A DNA stretch of 64,000 nt from Halalkalibacter alkaliphilus. GTDB taxonomy: Bacteria > Bacillota > Bacilli > Bacillales > Bacillaceae_D. The stretch spans positions 186,001-250,000 of the forward strand of contig NZ_JAKRYL010000002.1 of the NCBI RefSeq assembly GCF_023555415.1, written 5' to 3'. Shown here piece after piece: positions 52,630 through 61,782 of the stretch (positions are counted from its first letter, which is position 1; each line of letters starts with the position of its first letter). Both the position numbers and the translations under genes were made by a program. Below the pieces are notes generated by a model. That model was not told where the DNA came from. It searched no databases and saw nothing but the letters and a program-made list of their open reading frames with translations.

Positions 52630-53321
52630 ACGTTTTTCCTCTCAATCACTGGTATTTTTCTGTTTTTGTTCACTTCCATAATAAAATGGCTGTTGTGCTC
52701 CTTAGAGCAAAAACCTATATCCTCAGGATCAAAATCTAAATTTGTTTCATCAAAAAATTTCTGTGTAACATGTGAGTGAATAATTCTAGTCCTAACTTCT
52801 GCGGCTGTGATCGTATTCGATCCTAAAATTACGTTTTTTATATATTCTGCACAGGCTAGGTCATCATCTCCGGTAGGATGAGAAGCAATGATGTTAATGA
52901 TGAGCTTCTTATCGGCTAATGAATTTAACTTCCTAACATATTCGGCTGTGCATTTTGCGTTTGAAAAGCCAGTAACAAAGAGGTGTTTCGTATTTAAAGA
53001 GTGCAGCGTTGCTTTAACACCATTTGTTGTTTTTTGAACAAGAGTTTTATCAGTCAACCTTTCCTGTGTAATTTGTTTAGGAGAGTTACTTAAGTCAAAC
53101 CCTTTTATCGCTATGCCGTGTTCTTCTCCAGCTAATAGGTAATGTGGATGTTTTTTTTTCAATGTTATTGCCTCATCAGTCGACTTAACGAGTAGTATGT
53201 TTCTCACGCCTCCTAAAAAGGCATAATGAGCTACTGTGAATGCACGTATGACGTCAATAACGATATTAATATCTGATCGTTCCAACTCGAGATTATTTCC
53301 CTGATGTATGGCAATAGTCAT
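52626..53321 (-). CDS. comB: 2-phosphosulfolactate phosphatase (ComB/YitC)
   Basis: 231-aa ComB-family phosphatase that dephosphorylates phosphosulfolactate to sulfolactate. Seen: VIDVIRAFTVA near residue 22, LAGEEHG, TTNGVKAT and FSNAKCTAEYV. First gene of the operon; AGGAGAGA precedes ATG 53321 on the minus strand. With ComA it makes 3-sulfolactate, a compound stored in Bacillus spores. Confidence 0.9.
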   Translation of the reverse strand: MTIAIHQGNNLELERSDINIVIDVIRAFTVAHYAFLGGVRNILLVKSTDEAITLKKKHPHYLLAGEEHGIAIKGFDLSNSPKQITQERLTDKTLVQKTTNGVKATLHSLNTKHLFVTGFSNAKCTAEYVRKLNSLADKKLIINIIASHPTGDDDLACAEYIKNVILGSNTITAAEVRTRIIHSHVTQKFFDETNLDFDPEDIGFCSKEHNSHFIMEVNKNRKIPVIERKNV

Positions 53322-53539
53322 TTTATATCTCTCCTATAACAGGCTTAGTTTCAAGGTTACTATATTCGCCTAGCAAAAGAGATGTTCCTAAAAAACTGTC
53401 TGCATCTTTTATTGTAAAAAAAGGTAGTGAACAATTAAGAAATTTGTCGAATTTTAGGTTACGATATTAAGCCTCTTGTAGTAAGATGAAGGTAAATGCG
53501 TTGTATTCAACGTCACTCTTAAAATGGATGTGTGTAACT

Positions 53540-54712
53540 ATGACAAAATCAGTGATTTATCTATATGGGTTCTTGTTCAGTTTGTATGTATTTTATTTGA
53601 TGATCATTGGCCAATTAACAATGGACATGCTAGTCATAGTTATATTTCTACTAATCCCGATTATTAGCTTACAACGAATGTACCGTAAGAAGTCTGCTGC
53701 GCAAAGGGAGTTGAACGAAAAATTAGCGACTATAACGGCAAAAGAAAAGAGTTTGCAAAAAGAAATAAATGAAAAAAAACAAATCATTCATGATCTCGAC
53801 TTAATTCATCTCGCTTATGATGTAACGAACAAAACGATTCATGTCTCAAGTAGGATTGAGAGCATTTTTGAGTGTACAAAAGAAGAATTTGAACGTAATC
53901 CATTTAAGTGGCAAGATGTCATCCACCAAGAAGATATGAAGCTTGCTTTAAATAAAGAGAAACAATTATTATTTGGAACTTCCATTACATATACCCATCG
54001 AATTGAACTGGAGAATCAAAAGGTTAAATGGGTTGAGAATAAGGCTGTTCCGTTCAATGATTCAAACGGAAAATTGGTGAGTGTTTATCGGACATTTTTG
54101 GATATTACTGAGCAAAAAATGCGTGAAGACCAATTAAGACAGCTTGCTTTCTATGATGATTTAACTGAATTGCCAAATAGAAAGCTCCTAGACATCCAAT
54201 TAAAAAAAGCATTAGCACGATCGAAGCGCCATGATCATACCCTTGTGACAATGTTTATCGATTTGGATGGATTTAAAAAGGTGAATGATACGTATGGTCA
54301 TGAGAGTGGTGATCTCCTATTAAAAGAAGTAGCCAATAGGTTAAACGAAAGTGTTCGTGAGGAAGATTTAATTGTCAGACTCGGTGGGGACGAATTTGTT
54401 ATTGTTTGTGAGGAAGCAGATAAAGAGGAAGCGAGTGATATTGCTGAAAGGATTATCACAACTGTTTCTAAGCCATTTTTAATAAAGGATCAAGAAGTTA
54501 CGGTCTCACCAAGCATAGGAATTAGCGTTTATCCAGAAGATGGAGAAAATAGGGAAACGCTAATTGAAAATGCCGATAAGGCAATGTATCATGCGAAAAG
54601 AAAGGGTAAAAATAATTATCAATTTTATACAGAAGATCTGAGCGATGTTCAATCTCGCAAGTTTGATATCTTTGAAAAAATATTTAAAAGTGTATCAAAA
54701 ATGAGAAATTAG
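53540..54712 (+). CDS. Membrane-anchored PAS-GGDEF diguanylate cyclase
   Basis: About 390 aa. Two N-terminal membrane spans (residues ~4-42), a coiled-coil linker, a PAS domain (about residues 85-205), then GGDEF (about residues 215-375) with the intact active site RLGGDEF and YDDLTELPNR. An inhibitory I-site (REED, five residues before GGDEF) is present, so product feedback is likely. It should make c-di-GMP. The start is uncertain: ATG 53540 has only a weak GGATG upstream and the frame opens at 53486. Single gene. Confidence 0.88.
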   Translation: MTKSVIYLYGFLFSLYVFYLMIIGQLTMDMLVIVIFLLIPIISLQRMYRKKSAAQRELNEKLATITAKEKSLQKEINEKKQIIHDLDLIHLAYDVTNKTIHVSSRIESIFECTKEEFERNPFKWQDVIHQEDMKLALNKEKQLLFGTSITYTHRIELENQKVKWVENKAVPFNDSNGKLVSVYRTFLDITEQKMREDQLRQLAFYDDLTELPNRKLLDIQLKKALARSKRHDHTLVTMFIDLDGFKKVNDTYGHESGDLLLKEVANRLNESVREEDLIVRLGGDEFVIVCEEADKEEASDIAERIITTVSKPFLIKDQEVTVSPSIGISVYPEDGENRETLIENADKAMYHAKRKGKNNYQFYTEDLSDVQSRKFDIFEKIFKSVSKMRN

Positions 54713-54784
54713 AGACGATAAAATGTAAATTTTATTACATTTACTCGATTTTGTCACATTGTCAAATAGCTTGAATAGAATGGA

Positions 54785-54820
54785 GCTACTAACGGATAAA
54801 AAAGTTAGTAGCTTTTTTTA
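54785..54820 (+). terminator. Terminator of diguanylate cyclase gene
   Basis: GCTACTAAC / GTTAGTAGC stem (54785-54793 with 54804-54812) then TTTTTTT. Confidence 0.9.
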
Positions 54821-55069
54821 ATGCTATTAAAGCAAAGGAAGGAGTCATTGCAATTAAAAATTGAGCTAAAAAAGCGGTTTTGACCTTTTCTGTACTTGTG
54901 TTGTTCAACTTTTGTCTAAATAGTGAAATGAGTGATTATTTTAATGAGATATATTCTGACGAAAGGTTTGAGGGGACGACCTTGTGAGGTATATGATTTG
55001 AAAAAGAACAGAATAAAAGGTCAATCATTTACTATAAATTGGATTTTAAAAAGAAAGGTGTGATTTTCT
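54821..55069. other. Intergenic region after the diguanylate cyclase
   Basis: A/T-rich; one 11-codon ORF (TTG at 54850, after AAGGAG) and no other structure seen. Confidence 0.3.
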
Positions 55070-55300
55070 TTGATTGAAAACTACTTAGAGGAACGATTTG
55101 GGATTGTTAAGGAAGATATATTGGTTTCTCCTGCAACAAACCAACAAGCAACGGTCAAAGAAGTCTTACACACAATTGAACAAAGAGGACATGCGGATCT
55201 AGTATTAAGAAAGATTAAATCCATTCAGTCTCTAGGGAGAAAAGGGGTAATTGTATATCTAACCGGGCAGTTTGAATTGGATCGAAGAAAATTAAAATGA
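55070..55300 (+). CDS. Hypothetical small protein
   Basis: 76-aa soluble protein starting IENYLEERFGIVKEDILV with two predicted helices and a C-terminal basic tail. Not recognised. Start TTG 55070 is nine bases after AAAGGTG. Followed by a hairpin. Confidence 0.6.
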   Translation: MIENYLEERFGIVKEDILVSPATNQQATVKEVLHTIEQRGHADLVLRKIKSIQSLGRKGVIVYLTGQFELDRRKLK

Positions 55301-55307
55301 AAGAAGG

Positions 55308-55358
55308 GTTAAAGCACAAGGGCAAAACAGACCTGGTGCTTTAACCGATTCTGCTTTT
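55308..55358 (+). terminator. Hairpin/terminator
   Basis: GGTTAAAGCAC / GTGCTTTAACC stem (55308-55318 with 55336-55346) with a weak T-rich trail (GATTCTGCTTTT). Confidence 0.65.
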
Positions 55359-55368
55359 GTATTAAAAG

Positions 55369-55425
55369 TAAAAAGAGTAACAGAAACCAATCTATCAATG
55401 GAAGAATAGAAGGTTGCTGTTACTC
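55369..55425 (-). terminator. Terminator of minus-strand peptide gene
   Basis: AGTAACAG / CTGTTACT stem with inner pairing; on the minus strand followed by CTTTTTACTTTT. Confidence 0.7.
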
Positions 55426-55438
55426 ATTATCTCGTTAC

Positions 55439-55564
55439 TTATTCGGATTGATCATTTTTCTTTGCCTTAAAGAGGTCCTTTAAAGAAGTCTTTGCTGCTA
55501 CTTTTTGATCTTCTTTTTTTTCATGTTTGTTTTCCTTGTGCGCATACCATGAAATAATTTTCAA
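55439..55564 (-). CDS. Small charged peptide, unknown
   Basis: 41-aa ORF: begins KIISWYAHKENKHEKKE and ends SLKDLFKAKKNDQSE; very Lys-rich, probably nucleic-acid or membrane-surface binding by charge only. GGTGGTG lies nine bases before TTG 55564, and a terminator follows on the same strand, so a real transcription unit is likely. Unrecognised. Confidence 0.5.
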   Translation of the reverse strand: MKIISWYAHKENKHEKKEDQKVAAKTSLKDLFKAKKNDQSE

Positions 55565-55669
55565 TTTAAGCACCACCGTTCATTGTTTTAATTATTATTT
55601 TATATACGCTTTGTCCAAGTATATGAATGTAAGTGATTAATATGACAAAAAAGTAGTATTACTAGATTT

Positions 55670-57715
55670 CTAGGATAACTCTTTCGAACAAGCAACACGA
55701 CCTGAAAAGAACGTAGCCCCTCCGCCCATATCGGATAGACGGTCAGGTGTTAATGCATTGACAAGTTGCTTCTTTCCGGGCGTATCAGCCCATAAGCCTT
55801 GACTGACAAGAACACCAGGAAGAACATTCTCTCCTACTGCGGCTATTAATTCACATTCGCCTTGATTATTCCAGATTCGAATCATGTCACCGTCTGCAAT
55901 TCCAAGTTTTTGTGCATCCAATTGATTTATATGAACTTTAGGTTCTTTTTCTAACGTTATGTGCTTATCGTTATTGGAAAACGTGGAATTTAAGAAATTA
56001 TGATTTGGGCCAGGAACAAATAGAAAGGGAAACTCGCCGTCATCAACCAAAGGTATGTGTGTCGGTAACCCAGGATATCCATCTTTGACCATAGTTTCTG
56101 AATAAAGTTCAATTTTATGACTTGGAGTAGTAAGGTTGTCTAAAGAAAATGACTTTCGATCTGCTTTGATATACAGTTTTTCATCTAATTCATCGAACTG
56201 TACATCTTTTAAGAAAGGATTCTCTGGATGATGGACAGCTTGACGAACTAATTCTTCGTCTGAATCTTGTAAGGCATCGTCTGTAAATCCCATGGATCTT
56301 GCTAACAATCGGAATACCTCAGTGTTTGACTTACTATCTCCATATGGTTCTATAATAGGCTTTTGCATATGAATGTAATGATGCCAATAAGACGTATAGA
56401 AATCAGTGTTCTCAAAAGCTGAAGTGGCTGGTAATACTACGTCTGCAAATGTCGCTGTTTCTGTTAAAAATAAGTCATGAACAACAGTAAACAAATCCTC
56501 GCGTGCCAACCCTTTTCGCACTTTATTACTATCCGGTGTGACGACTGCGGGATTGCAATTATAAATATAAAGAGACCTTACAGGAGGAGTTGTTTCTAGT
56601 AACACTTTTCCTAGTTCGTTCATGTTAAACACGCGAGTTTGTTTATTTTTTAGCAGATCTGGTCGCTGCAATGCTGACGAGTTGTGAGATAAAAATCCTG
56701 AATTTGATTTGAGCGCACCACCGCCTTTTTCAAGCCATGCTCCTGTAAGGGCTGGCAAACATGAAATCGTCCGCACAATCATCCCACCATTATCGTGGTG
56801 CTGTAAGCCATTCCCGATACGTATAAGGGAGGGGGAGGTGGCAGCATACATACGAGATAATTTATAAATGTCATCGACTGGCACTCCAGTAATCACAGAA
56901 ACCGTTTCAGGATCATATTGCTTTACATGCTCTTCTAATTGTTGATATCCAACCGTGTATTTTTTCATAAATGGTTCATTAACTAACTTTTCTTTAAAAA
57001 GAATATGCATCATTCCAAGAGCTAGCGCGCTATCAGTACCTGGAACAATCGGAATAAACCAGTCAGCCATTTTGCCTGTTTGGTTTTTATGAACATCAAT
57101 GACGATGATTTTCGCCCCATTTTTTCGTGCTTTTTGAGCCAACATCATTTGGTGCATGTTTGTACTGACAGCATTAATTCCCCACAAAATAAAAAGTTTC
57201 GTCTCCGTTGTTTCCTCAGGGTCTGTTCCATATGCTCCACCCATCGTATAGCGATAGCCTACAGACCCTGCAGCTTGACAGATAGTCCGGTCAAGCTGAC
57301 TGGCACCTAGTCGATGAAAAAAGCGACGATCCATACCTTCTGCATTGATGTTTCCCATATTTCCATAGAAGCTGTATGGAAGGATTGACTCAGGTCCTTC
57401 GTTTTCAATTAATTCTTGCCAGTTGGAAGCAATGATTTCGATGGCTTCCTCCCAGGAAATAGGAGTAAAGGTTCCTTCGCCTTTAGCACCGACACGTTTT
57501 AGCGGAGTGGTCAGTCGCTTCGGATCATAGAGACGTTCTGTCATAAGACGAACTTTGTTGCAAATCGCTCCTTGTGTAACAGGGTGATTAGGATCACCCT
57601 CAATCTTAACAATTTTCCCCGCTTTTTTATGTACTAATAGTCCACACTGATCAGGACAATCTAAAGAACAAACCGCTGGGGAAATTCCGTCTTCTTTTGA
57701 TACAAATGATTGCAT
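55670..57715 (-). CDS. Molybdopterin oxidoreductase, YoaE-like
   Basis: 681-aa molybdopterin guanine dinucleotide enzyme of the formate dehydrogenase / DMSO reductase family. Seen: N-terminal [4Fe-4S] cysteines CSLDCPDQCGLLV and AICNK, the Mo-bis-MGD domains (FILWGINAVSTN, VPGTDSALALGMMHILF, YIYNCNPAVVTPD, ATFADVVLPATS), and a C-terminal dinucleotide-binding domain (GIADGDMIRIWN). Similar to B. subtilis YoaE; substrate unknown. ATG 57715 lies nine bases after GGAAAGGG. Divergently oriented relative to the LysR gene beyond yjcZ. Confidence 0.88.
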   Translation of the reverse strand: MQSFVSKEDGISPAVCSLDCPDQCGLLVHKKAGKIVKIEGDPNHPVTQGAICNKVRLMTERLYDPKRLTTPLKRVGAKGEGTFTPISWEEAIEIIASNWQELIENEGPESILPYSFYGNMGNINAEGMDRRFFHRLGASQLDRTICQAAGSVGYRYTMGGAYGTDPEETTETKLFILWGINAVSTNMHQMMLAQKARKNGAKIIVIDVHKNQTGKMADWFIPIVPGTDSALALGMMHILFKEKLVNEPFMKKYTVGYQQLEEHVKQYDPETVSVITGVPVDDIYKLSRMYAATSPSLIRIGNGLQHHDNGGMIVRTISCLPALTGAWLEKGGGALKSNSGFLSHNSSALQRPDLLKNKQTRVFNMNELGKVLLETTPPVRSLYIYNCNPAVVTPDSNKVRKGLAREDLFTVVHDLFLTETATFADVVLPATSAFENTDFYTSYWHHYIHMQKPIIEPYGDSKSNTEVFRLLARSMGFTDDALQDSDEELVRQAVHHPENPFLKDVQFDELDEKLYIKADRKSFSLDNLTTPSHKIELYSETMVKDGYPGLPTHIPLVDDGEFPFLFVPGPNHNFLNSTFSNNDKHITLEKEPKVHINQLDAQKLGIADGDMIRIWNNQGECELIAAVGENVLPGVLVSQGLWADTPGKKQLVNALTPDRLSDMGGGATFFSGRVACSKELS

Positions 57716-57782
57716 AATTTTAACCCTTTCCAAAATGAAGTTAGTAGATTATATCATTTAATTGAATAGTAGAAAAGTTTAA

Positions 57783-57829
57783 GAGGCCACTGAAAAAGGT
57801 ACGGTTTTAACCTTTTTCAATGGCCTCAT
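57783..57829 (-). terminator. Terminator of yjcZ (CTGAAAAAGG-type hairpin)
   Basis: GAGGCCA-C-TGAAAAAGG (57783-57799) pairs with CCTTTTTCA-A-TGGCCTC (57811-57827). Lies between yjcZ and the upstream end of the oxidoreductase gene. Confidence 0.75.
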
Positions 57830-57847
57830 CTGTTATTGTCATTTTCT

Positions 57848-57940
57848 TTATTTAACAAAAGCAGCTCCTACAATAACTAGTAGGATGAAAAGCACAACGA
57901 TTAACGCAAATCCGCTACCACCTGTGCCGTAGTAACCCAT
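57848..57940 (-). CDS. YjcZ-family sporulation peptide
   Basis: 30-aa peptide MGYYGTGGSGFALIVVLFIL..., ending VGAAFVK: short Gly/Tyr-rich N-terminus and a single membrane span, the hallmark of the YjcZ sporulation family. AAAGGAGGT precedes ATG 57940 on the minus strand. Below the usual gene-calling size. Confidence 0.88.
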   Translation of the reverse strand: MGYYGTGGSGFALIVVLFILLVIVGAAFVK

Positions 57941-58130
57941 GTGGAATACCTCCTTTTTGAGTTGCTATACTACACTGTATGATGAGGTGGTGAATTTGAT
58001 TGGGCAGGGGACCATTAAATGAAAAATTAAGCAGGTGCCTATTGATCATAAGTCAATCAAATATAGGAGAATCTTATCATTTGAAAAAATTATGATAAAA
58101 TAAAAGGAAATGAAACTTGAGGAGTTTATT

Positions 58131-59018
58131 ATGCATATCGATCATTTAAAAATATTTGTCACTGTTGTAGAGTTAAAGCATTTTTCAAAAGCGGCAAAGG
58201 TTCTAAATTTATCACAGCCAAATGTTAGTCTTCATATACGCAATCTAGAAAGTGAATTAGAAACAACGTTGTTTATTCGTTCACCGAAACAAGTAAAAGT
58301 AACAGCAGCAGGAGAGATGTTTTATATAAAGGCAAGACAAATGTTATCTCTTTATGAAGAAGCAAAGCAGGAAATTGCCGATCAACAACATATTGTTCAA
58401 GGTACGATCAAAATTGGAGCTAGTTTTACGATAGGGGAATACATCCTCCCAAGAGTCCTTGCTGAATATGCGAACGATCACCCAAAGGTCAATGTTGAAG
58501 TAATGGTTGGAAATACAGAAGAAGTTATGGAGAAAACACGGACAAATGAATTAGATATTAGCTTAATTGAAGGAGAAGTTAGCGAGCAGGAAGTAGAAGC
58601 TGTCCCGTTCATGGATGATGAGATGATTATTATTGCTTCAAGTTCCCATCCATTAGCACAAGTCAGTTTAGTAACTCCTGAATTATTACAAGATCAAGTA
58701 TGGATATTAAGAGAGAGTGGATCCGGAACAAGGGCGTATAGTAACCAATTGATTCAGCATCTAGAATTACAAATGAAGCGATCCTTTGTCTTTAGTAGCA
58801 GCCAAGGAATCAAAGAGGCGGTTTCTGCAGGACTTGGTATAGCGATGATCTCACGCTTAACTGTAAGGAAGGAATTAGAATTAGGTGAGCTAAAAGAAAT
58901 CGATATTGCAAACCAAAGGTTCACACGAAAATTATCTATTATAAAAGGGAAACATGAATTTGTCTCACGAGCACATGATTTATTTATCGAGAAAATACTA
59001 AATTTAAATAAATCGTAA
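58131..59018 (+). CDS. LysR-family transcriptional regulator
   Basis: 295-aa regulator: N-terminal winged HTH (HFSKAAKVLNLSQPNVSLHI) and substrate-binding domain (GASFTIGEYILP, ISLIEGEV, SSSQGIKEAVSAGLGIAMIS). The effector part resembles CysL/CbbR-like regulators. ATG 58131 follows TTGAGGAG. Divergent from yjcZ and the molybdopterin oxidoreductase, which are candidate targets; no operator was identified. Confidence 0.9.
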   Translation: MHIDHLKIFVTVVELKHFSKAAKVLNLSQPNVSLHIRNLESELETTLFIRSPKQVKVTAAGEMFYIKARQMLSLYEEAKQEIADQQHIVQGTIKIGASFTIGEYILPRVLAEYANDHPKVNVEVMVGNTEEVMEKTRTNELDISLIEGEVSEQEVEAVPFMDDEMIIIASSSHPLAQVSLVTPELLQDQVWILRESGSGTRAYSNQLIQHLELQMKRSFVFSSSQGIKEAVSAGLGIAMISRLTVRKELELGELKEIDIANQRFTRKLSIIKGKHEFVSRAHDLFIEKILNLNKS

Positions 59019-59053
59019 AATCTACAATGAAGATAACAAGCTCTGCTCTTTGC

Positions 59054-59093
59054 AAACCTTCTATGAGAAAGCCACTCATAGAAGGTTTTTTTA
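59054..59093 (+). terminator. Terminator of LysR gene / hairpin family copy D
   Basis: AAACCTTCTATGAG / CTCATAGAAGGTTT stem (59054-59067 with 59075-59088), loop AAAGCCA, followed by TTTTTTAA. Same ATGAG-AAASCCA-CTCAT core as elements A, B and C. Confidence 0.88.
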
Positions 59094-59276
59094 ATATTTA
59101 CATTCTAACAGAAGGGTAACTGACAAGGTAATAACTTACCCTTTTCCCCCTCCTCCACAAAATAAAACATATTCTTTCTGAAAAATTGTATTTTTTTGAA
59201 GGAATTGAAATGTTTTGGTCGAATTAAGTATGTGTAAGGAAATCGAATACATTTTTTTGTCGCAGGAGGAGTAAAG

Positions 59277-60458
59277 ATGAGAGAAGTAGTCATTGTAAGT
59301 GCAGTACGGACGCCAGTTGGAACATTCGGTGGTTCATTAGCGAGTGTATCAGCAGTTGATTTAGGGGTTGTCGCAACAAAAGAAGCAATCAAACGAGCAA
59401 ATATTGCTCCAGAACTAGTTGATGAAGTACTAATTGGAAACATTCTGTCAGCTGGTCTTGGCCAAAACGTAGCACGTCAAGTTGCTATTAATGCTGGCTT
59501 ACCAGAAACTACACCAGCTACAGCGATTAATAAATTATGTGGTTCAGGTCTTCGTACGGTTAGTATGGGAGCGCAATTTATTGCATTAGGAGATGCTGAC
59601 GTAGTTTTAGCTGGTGGAATTGAAAGCATGAGTAACGCTCCTTATGTTCTACCAAATGCACGTTGGGGTCAACGTATGGGACATGGCCAGTTAATTGATA
59701 CAATGATTCACGATGCCTTAACAGACAAATTTAATGATTTTCATATGGGTATTACTGCTGAAAACATTGCAGAACAATGGGAATTAAGCAGAGAGTCGCA
59801 AGATGAGTTTGCCCTACATAGCCAACATAAGGCAGAAAAAGCACAAAAAGAGGGCCGTTTTAAAGATGAAATCGTCCCAGTTGAAATCCCGCAAAGAAGA
59901 GGGGAGCCAATTGTAGTTGATACAGATGAGCATCCAAAGCATGGTTTAACAATCGAAAAGCTTGCAAAGCTACGTCCTGCCTTTAAGAAGGATGGTACGG
60001 TTACTGCAGGGAATGCATCTGGAATTAACGATGGAGCAGCTATGGTAGTCTTAATGGCAAAAGAAAAAGCAGAAGAGCTTGGACTTGAGCCATTAGCGAC
60101 AATTAAATCATACGGAAATGCAGGACTTGATCCAAAAATTATGGGATATGGACCGGTACCAGCAACGAAACAAGCGTTAGAGCGTGCTGGATTAACAGTG
60201 GAAGATTTAGATTTAATCGAAGCTAACGAAGCTTTTGCAGCACAATCATTAGCTGTCGTAAAAGATCTTGGCTTAGATCCTGAAAAGGTCAATGTAAACG
60301 GTGGTGCAATTGCGTTAGGTCACCCTGTAGGGGCTTCTGGTACACGTGTGTTAGTAACTTTGTTACATGAAATGCAGCGCAGAGATGCGAAGCGCGGTTT
60401 AGCGACGCTTTGTATCGGTGGCGGTCAAGGAACAGCACTTATTGTTGAACGTAACTAA
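59277..60458 (+). CDS. Acetyl-CoA C-acetyltransferase (thiolase)
   Basis: 393-aa thiolase. Seen: acylated Cys in [11 protein letters not shown] (residue ~88), [21 protein letters not shown], catalytic His in [14 protein letters not shown], and the second Cys in LCIGGGQG. Either biosynthetic (two acetyl-CoA to acetoacetyl-CoA) or degradative in beta-oxidation; the nearby fadH gene makes a fatty-acid role plausible, but no FadR-like box was found before this gene. GCAGGAGGAG precedes ATG 59277. Confidence 0.93.
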   Translation: MREVVIVSAVRTPVGTFGGSLASVSAVDLGVVATKEAIKRANIAPELVDEVLIGNILSAGLGQNVARQVAINAGLPETTPATAINKLCGSGLRTVSMGAQFIALGDADVVLAGGIESMSNAPYVLPNARWGQRMGHGQLIDTMIHDALTDKFNDFHMGITAENIAEQWELSRESQDEFALHSQHKAEKAQKEGRFKDEIVPVEIPQRRGEPIVVDTDEHPKHGLTIEKLAKLRPAFKKDGTVTAGNASGINDGAAMVVLMAKEKAEELGLEPLATIKSYGNAGLDPKIMGYGPVPATKQALERAGLTVEDLDLIEANEAFAAQSLAVVKDLGLDPEKVNVNGGAIALGHPVGASGTRVLVTLLHEMQRRDAKRGLATLCIGGGQGTALIVERN

Positions 60459-60483
60459 ATAGAAGAAAAAGGTTCATTTTAGA

Positions 60484-60527
60484 GACACTGAAAAGGTCGA
60501 TTGTATCTTTTCAGTGTCTTTTTTTTA
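60484..60527 (+). terminator. Terminator of thiolase gene
   Basis: GACACTGAAAAG / CTTTTCAGTGTC perfect stem (60484-60495 with 60507-60518) then TTTTTTTT. Member of the CTGAAAAG hairpin group. Confidence 0.92.
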
Positions 60528-60530
60528 ATA

Positions 60531-60761
60531 AAGGCTGTTTCGTAAAGAGTGTTGCTGTGAAGAAATTGTGTTTTCTCGTAGTGAAATGGAGCGGAAGTCA
60601 CTCGACTCCTGCGGGTTGAAGAGGTAGGGGCGAGACCCCACAGGCAAATAGCCGAGGAGGCTCGGCACCTCCCCGCGGAAAGCGAGTGGCTGGAGCGCAA
60701 TGGAACGAACATGTGGAGGACACGTAACCCATAAAAACAACAAAGTATGCGAAACAGCCTT
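60531..60761. mobile_element. MITE-like element with terminal inverted repeats
   Basis: 231 bp bounded by 12-bp perfect inverted repeats AAGGCTGTTTCG (60531-60542) and CGAAACAGCCTT (60750-60761). The GC-rich inside (e.g. GGAGCGGAAGTCACTCGACTC, split as GGAGCGGAAGTC and ACTCGACTCCTGCGGG, and CCCCGCGGAAAGCGAGTGGC) differs sharply from its surroundings and has no transposase. I recall similar GC-rich repeats in several Bacillaceae genomes. No clear target-site duplication. A deleted copy is at 44143-44275. Confidence 0.85.
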
Positions 60762-60802
60762 CATAAAAGAGTCTTTTTTCTATTAGTACAATGAATAAAA
60801 AG

Positions 60803-60831
60803 AGTTCTAACTATAAGAGGAACATGGTATG
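60803..60831 (+). promoter_or_regulatory. Promoter of fadH
   Basis: TTCTAA, 17-bp spacer, TATGAT (60826-60831 region); weak -35, reasonable -10. Confidence 0.45.
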
Positions 60832-60845
60832 ATGAAATAGGAAAA

Positions 60846-60863
60846 TGAATGAATATTCACTCA
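60846..60863 (+). promoter_or_regulatory. FadR operator-like box
   Basis: TGAATGAATATTCACTCA, a near-perfect 18-bp dyad matching the Bacillus FadR consensus (TGAATGAMTANTCATTCA). It lies just after the -10 and 18 bp before the GTG start, suited to repression relieved by long-chain acyl-CoA. Confidence 0.8.
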
Positions 60864-60881
60864 AGAGGGGGCAGAGCTGTG

Positions 60882-61649
60882 AAAGGAAAAGCAGTTATTG
60901 TGACAGGTGGTAGCAATGGCATGGGAAAAGCAATGGCCAAACGATTTGCAAAACAAGGTGCTTTTGTGACAATTAGTGGGCGGGATGAGGAAAAATTGGA
61001 ACGTGCAAAAGAAGAAATTGAGACGTTTGATGGACAGGTATTACCAATTGTCATGGATGTTCGTGACCCAGAAAAAGTCCAATGGATGGTCAGTCAAACG
61101 AAAGAGAAGTTTGGAGCAGTTGACTACCTTGTTAACAATGCGGCAGGAAATTTTCTCGTCCCAGCAGAGCAGTTATCACTAAACGGCTGGAACTCTGTTA
61201 TTGACATTGTCTTAAATGGAACATGGTATTGCACACAAGCGGTGGCAAAGGACTGGATCAAAGAGAAAAAGACTGGGAGCATCATCAATATTGTTGCAAC
61301 ATACGCTTGGACAGCAGGACCAGGTGTTGTTCACTCTGCTAGCGCTAAGGCTGGTGTATTAGCGATGACGAGATCACTCGCTGTTGAATGGGGAAGCAAG
61401 TACGGAATTCGCGTCAATGCAATTGCACCAGGGCCAATTGAAGGTACTGGAGGAGTCGATAAGCTGATTGAGAATGAGCGTGTTCATAAAAAAATTATAG
61501 AAGGCATTCCGGCAAAACGATTTGGAAAAGTAGAGGAAGTAGCTGGAGTCGCTGCGTTTCTCTTCTCAGAAGAAGCCCGTTATATTAACGGAGATTGCAT
61601 TACCATCGATGGGGCGCAATGGTTAAGCGGGGCTTCTTATAAGCTGTAG
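60882..61649 (+). CDS. fadH: 2,4-dienoyl-CoA reductase (short-chain dehydrogenase)
   Basis: 255-aa SDR similar to B. subtilis FadH (YkuF), which reduces 2,4-dienoyl-CoA in breakdown of unsaturated fatty acids. Seen: cofactor motif TGGSNGMGKAMAKRF, NNAAGNF, ATYAWTAGPGVVHSASAKAG, VEWGSKYGIRVNAIAPGPIE and INGDCITIDGAQWL. A FadR-like box lies in front. GTG 60882 has AGGGGG upstream; the frame opens at 60849. Confidence 0.9.
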   Translation, partial: KGKAVIVTGGSNGMGKAMAKRFAKQGAFVTISGRDEEKLERAKEEIETFDGQVLPIVMDVRDPEKVQWMVSQTKEKFGAVDYLVNNAAGNFLVPAEQLSLNGWNSVIDIVLNGTWYCTQAVAKDWIKEKKTGSIINIVATYAWTAGPGVVHSASAKAGVLAMTRSLAVEWGSKYGIRVNAIAPGPIEGTGGVDKLIENERVHKKIIEGIPAKRFGKVEEVAGVAAFLFSEEARYINGDCITIDGAQWLSGASYKL

Positions 61650-61697
61650 TGAACTTCAGGCCCTCTAAGTATAAGTGCAAGTTAAGGTTTACGGAGT

Positions 61698-61762
61698 GCC
61701 GTTATATTGCTCAAAACAAATCCCGTTTTAAAGAGTCTTTGAGCAAATAACGGCTTTTACTA
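61698..61762. terminator. Hairpin between convergent genes
   Basis: GCCGTTAT-TTGCTCAAA (61698-61715) pairs with TTTGAGCAA-ATAACGGC (61738-61754) and is followed by TTTTAC; likely terminator for fadH and possibly the DUF2254 gene. Confidence 0.7.
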
Positions 61763-61782
61763 CACTTGTAATTCATTTTACT

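Noticed and set aside
60479-60764. ORFs of 77-79 aa on the minus strand across the MITE-like element, and the related 44013-44294 ORF
   Set aside because: They are translations of the GC-rich repeat, lack RBSs and are broken in the second copy.
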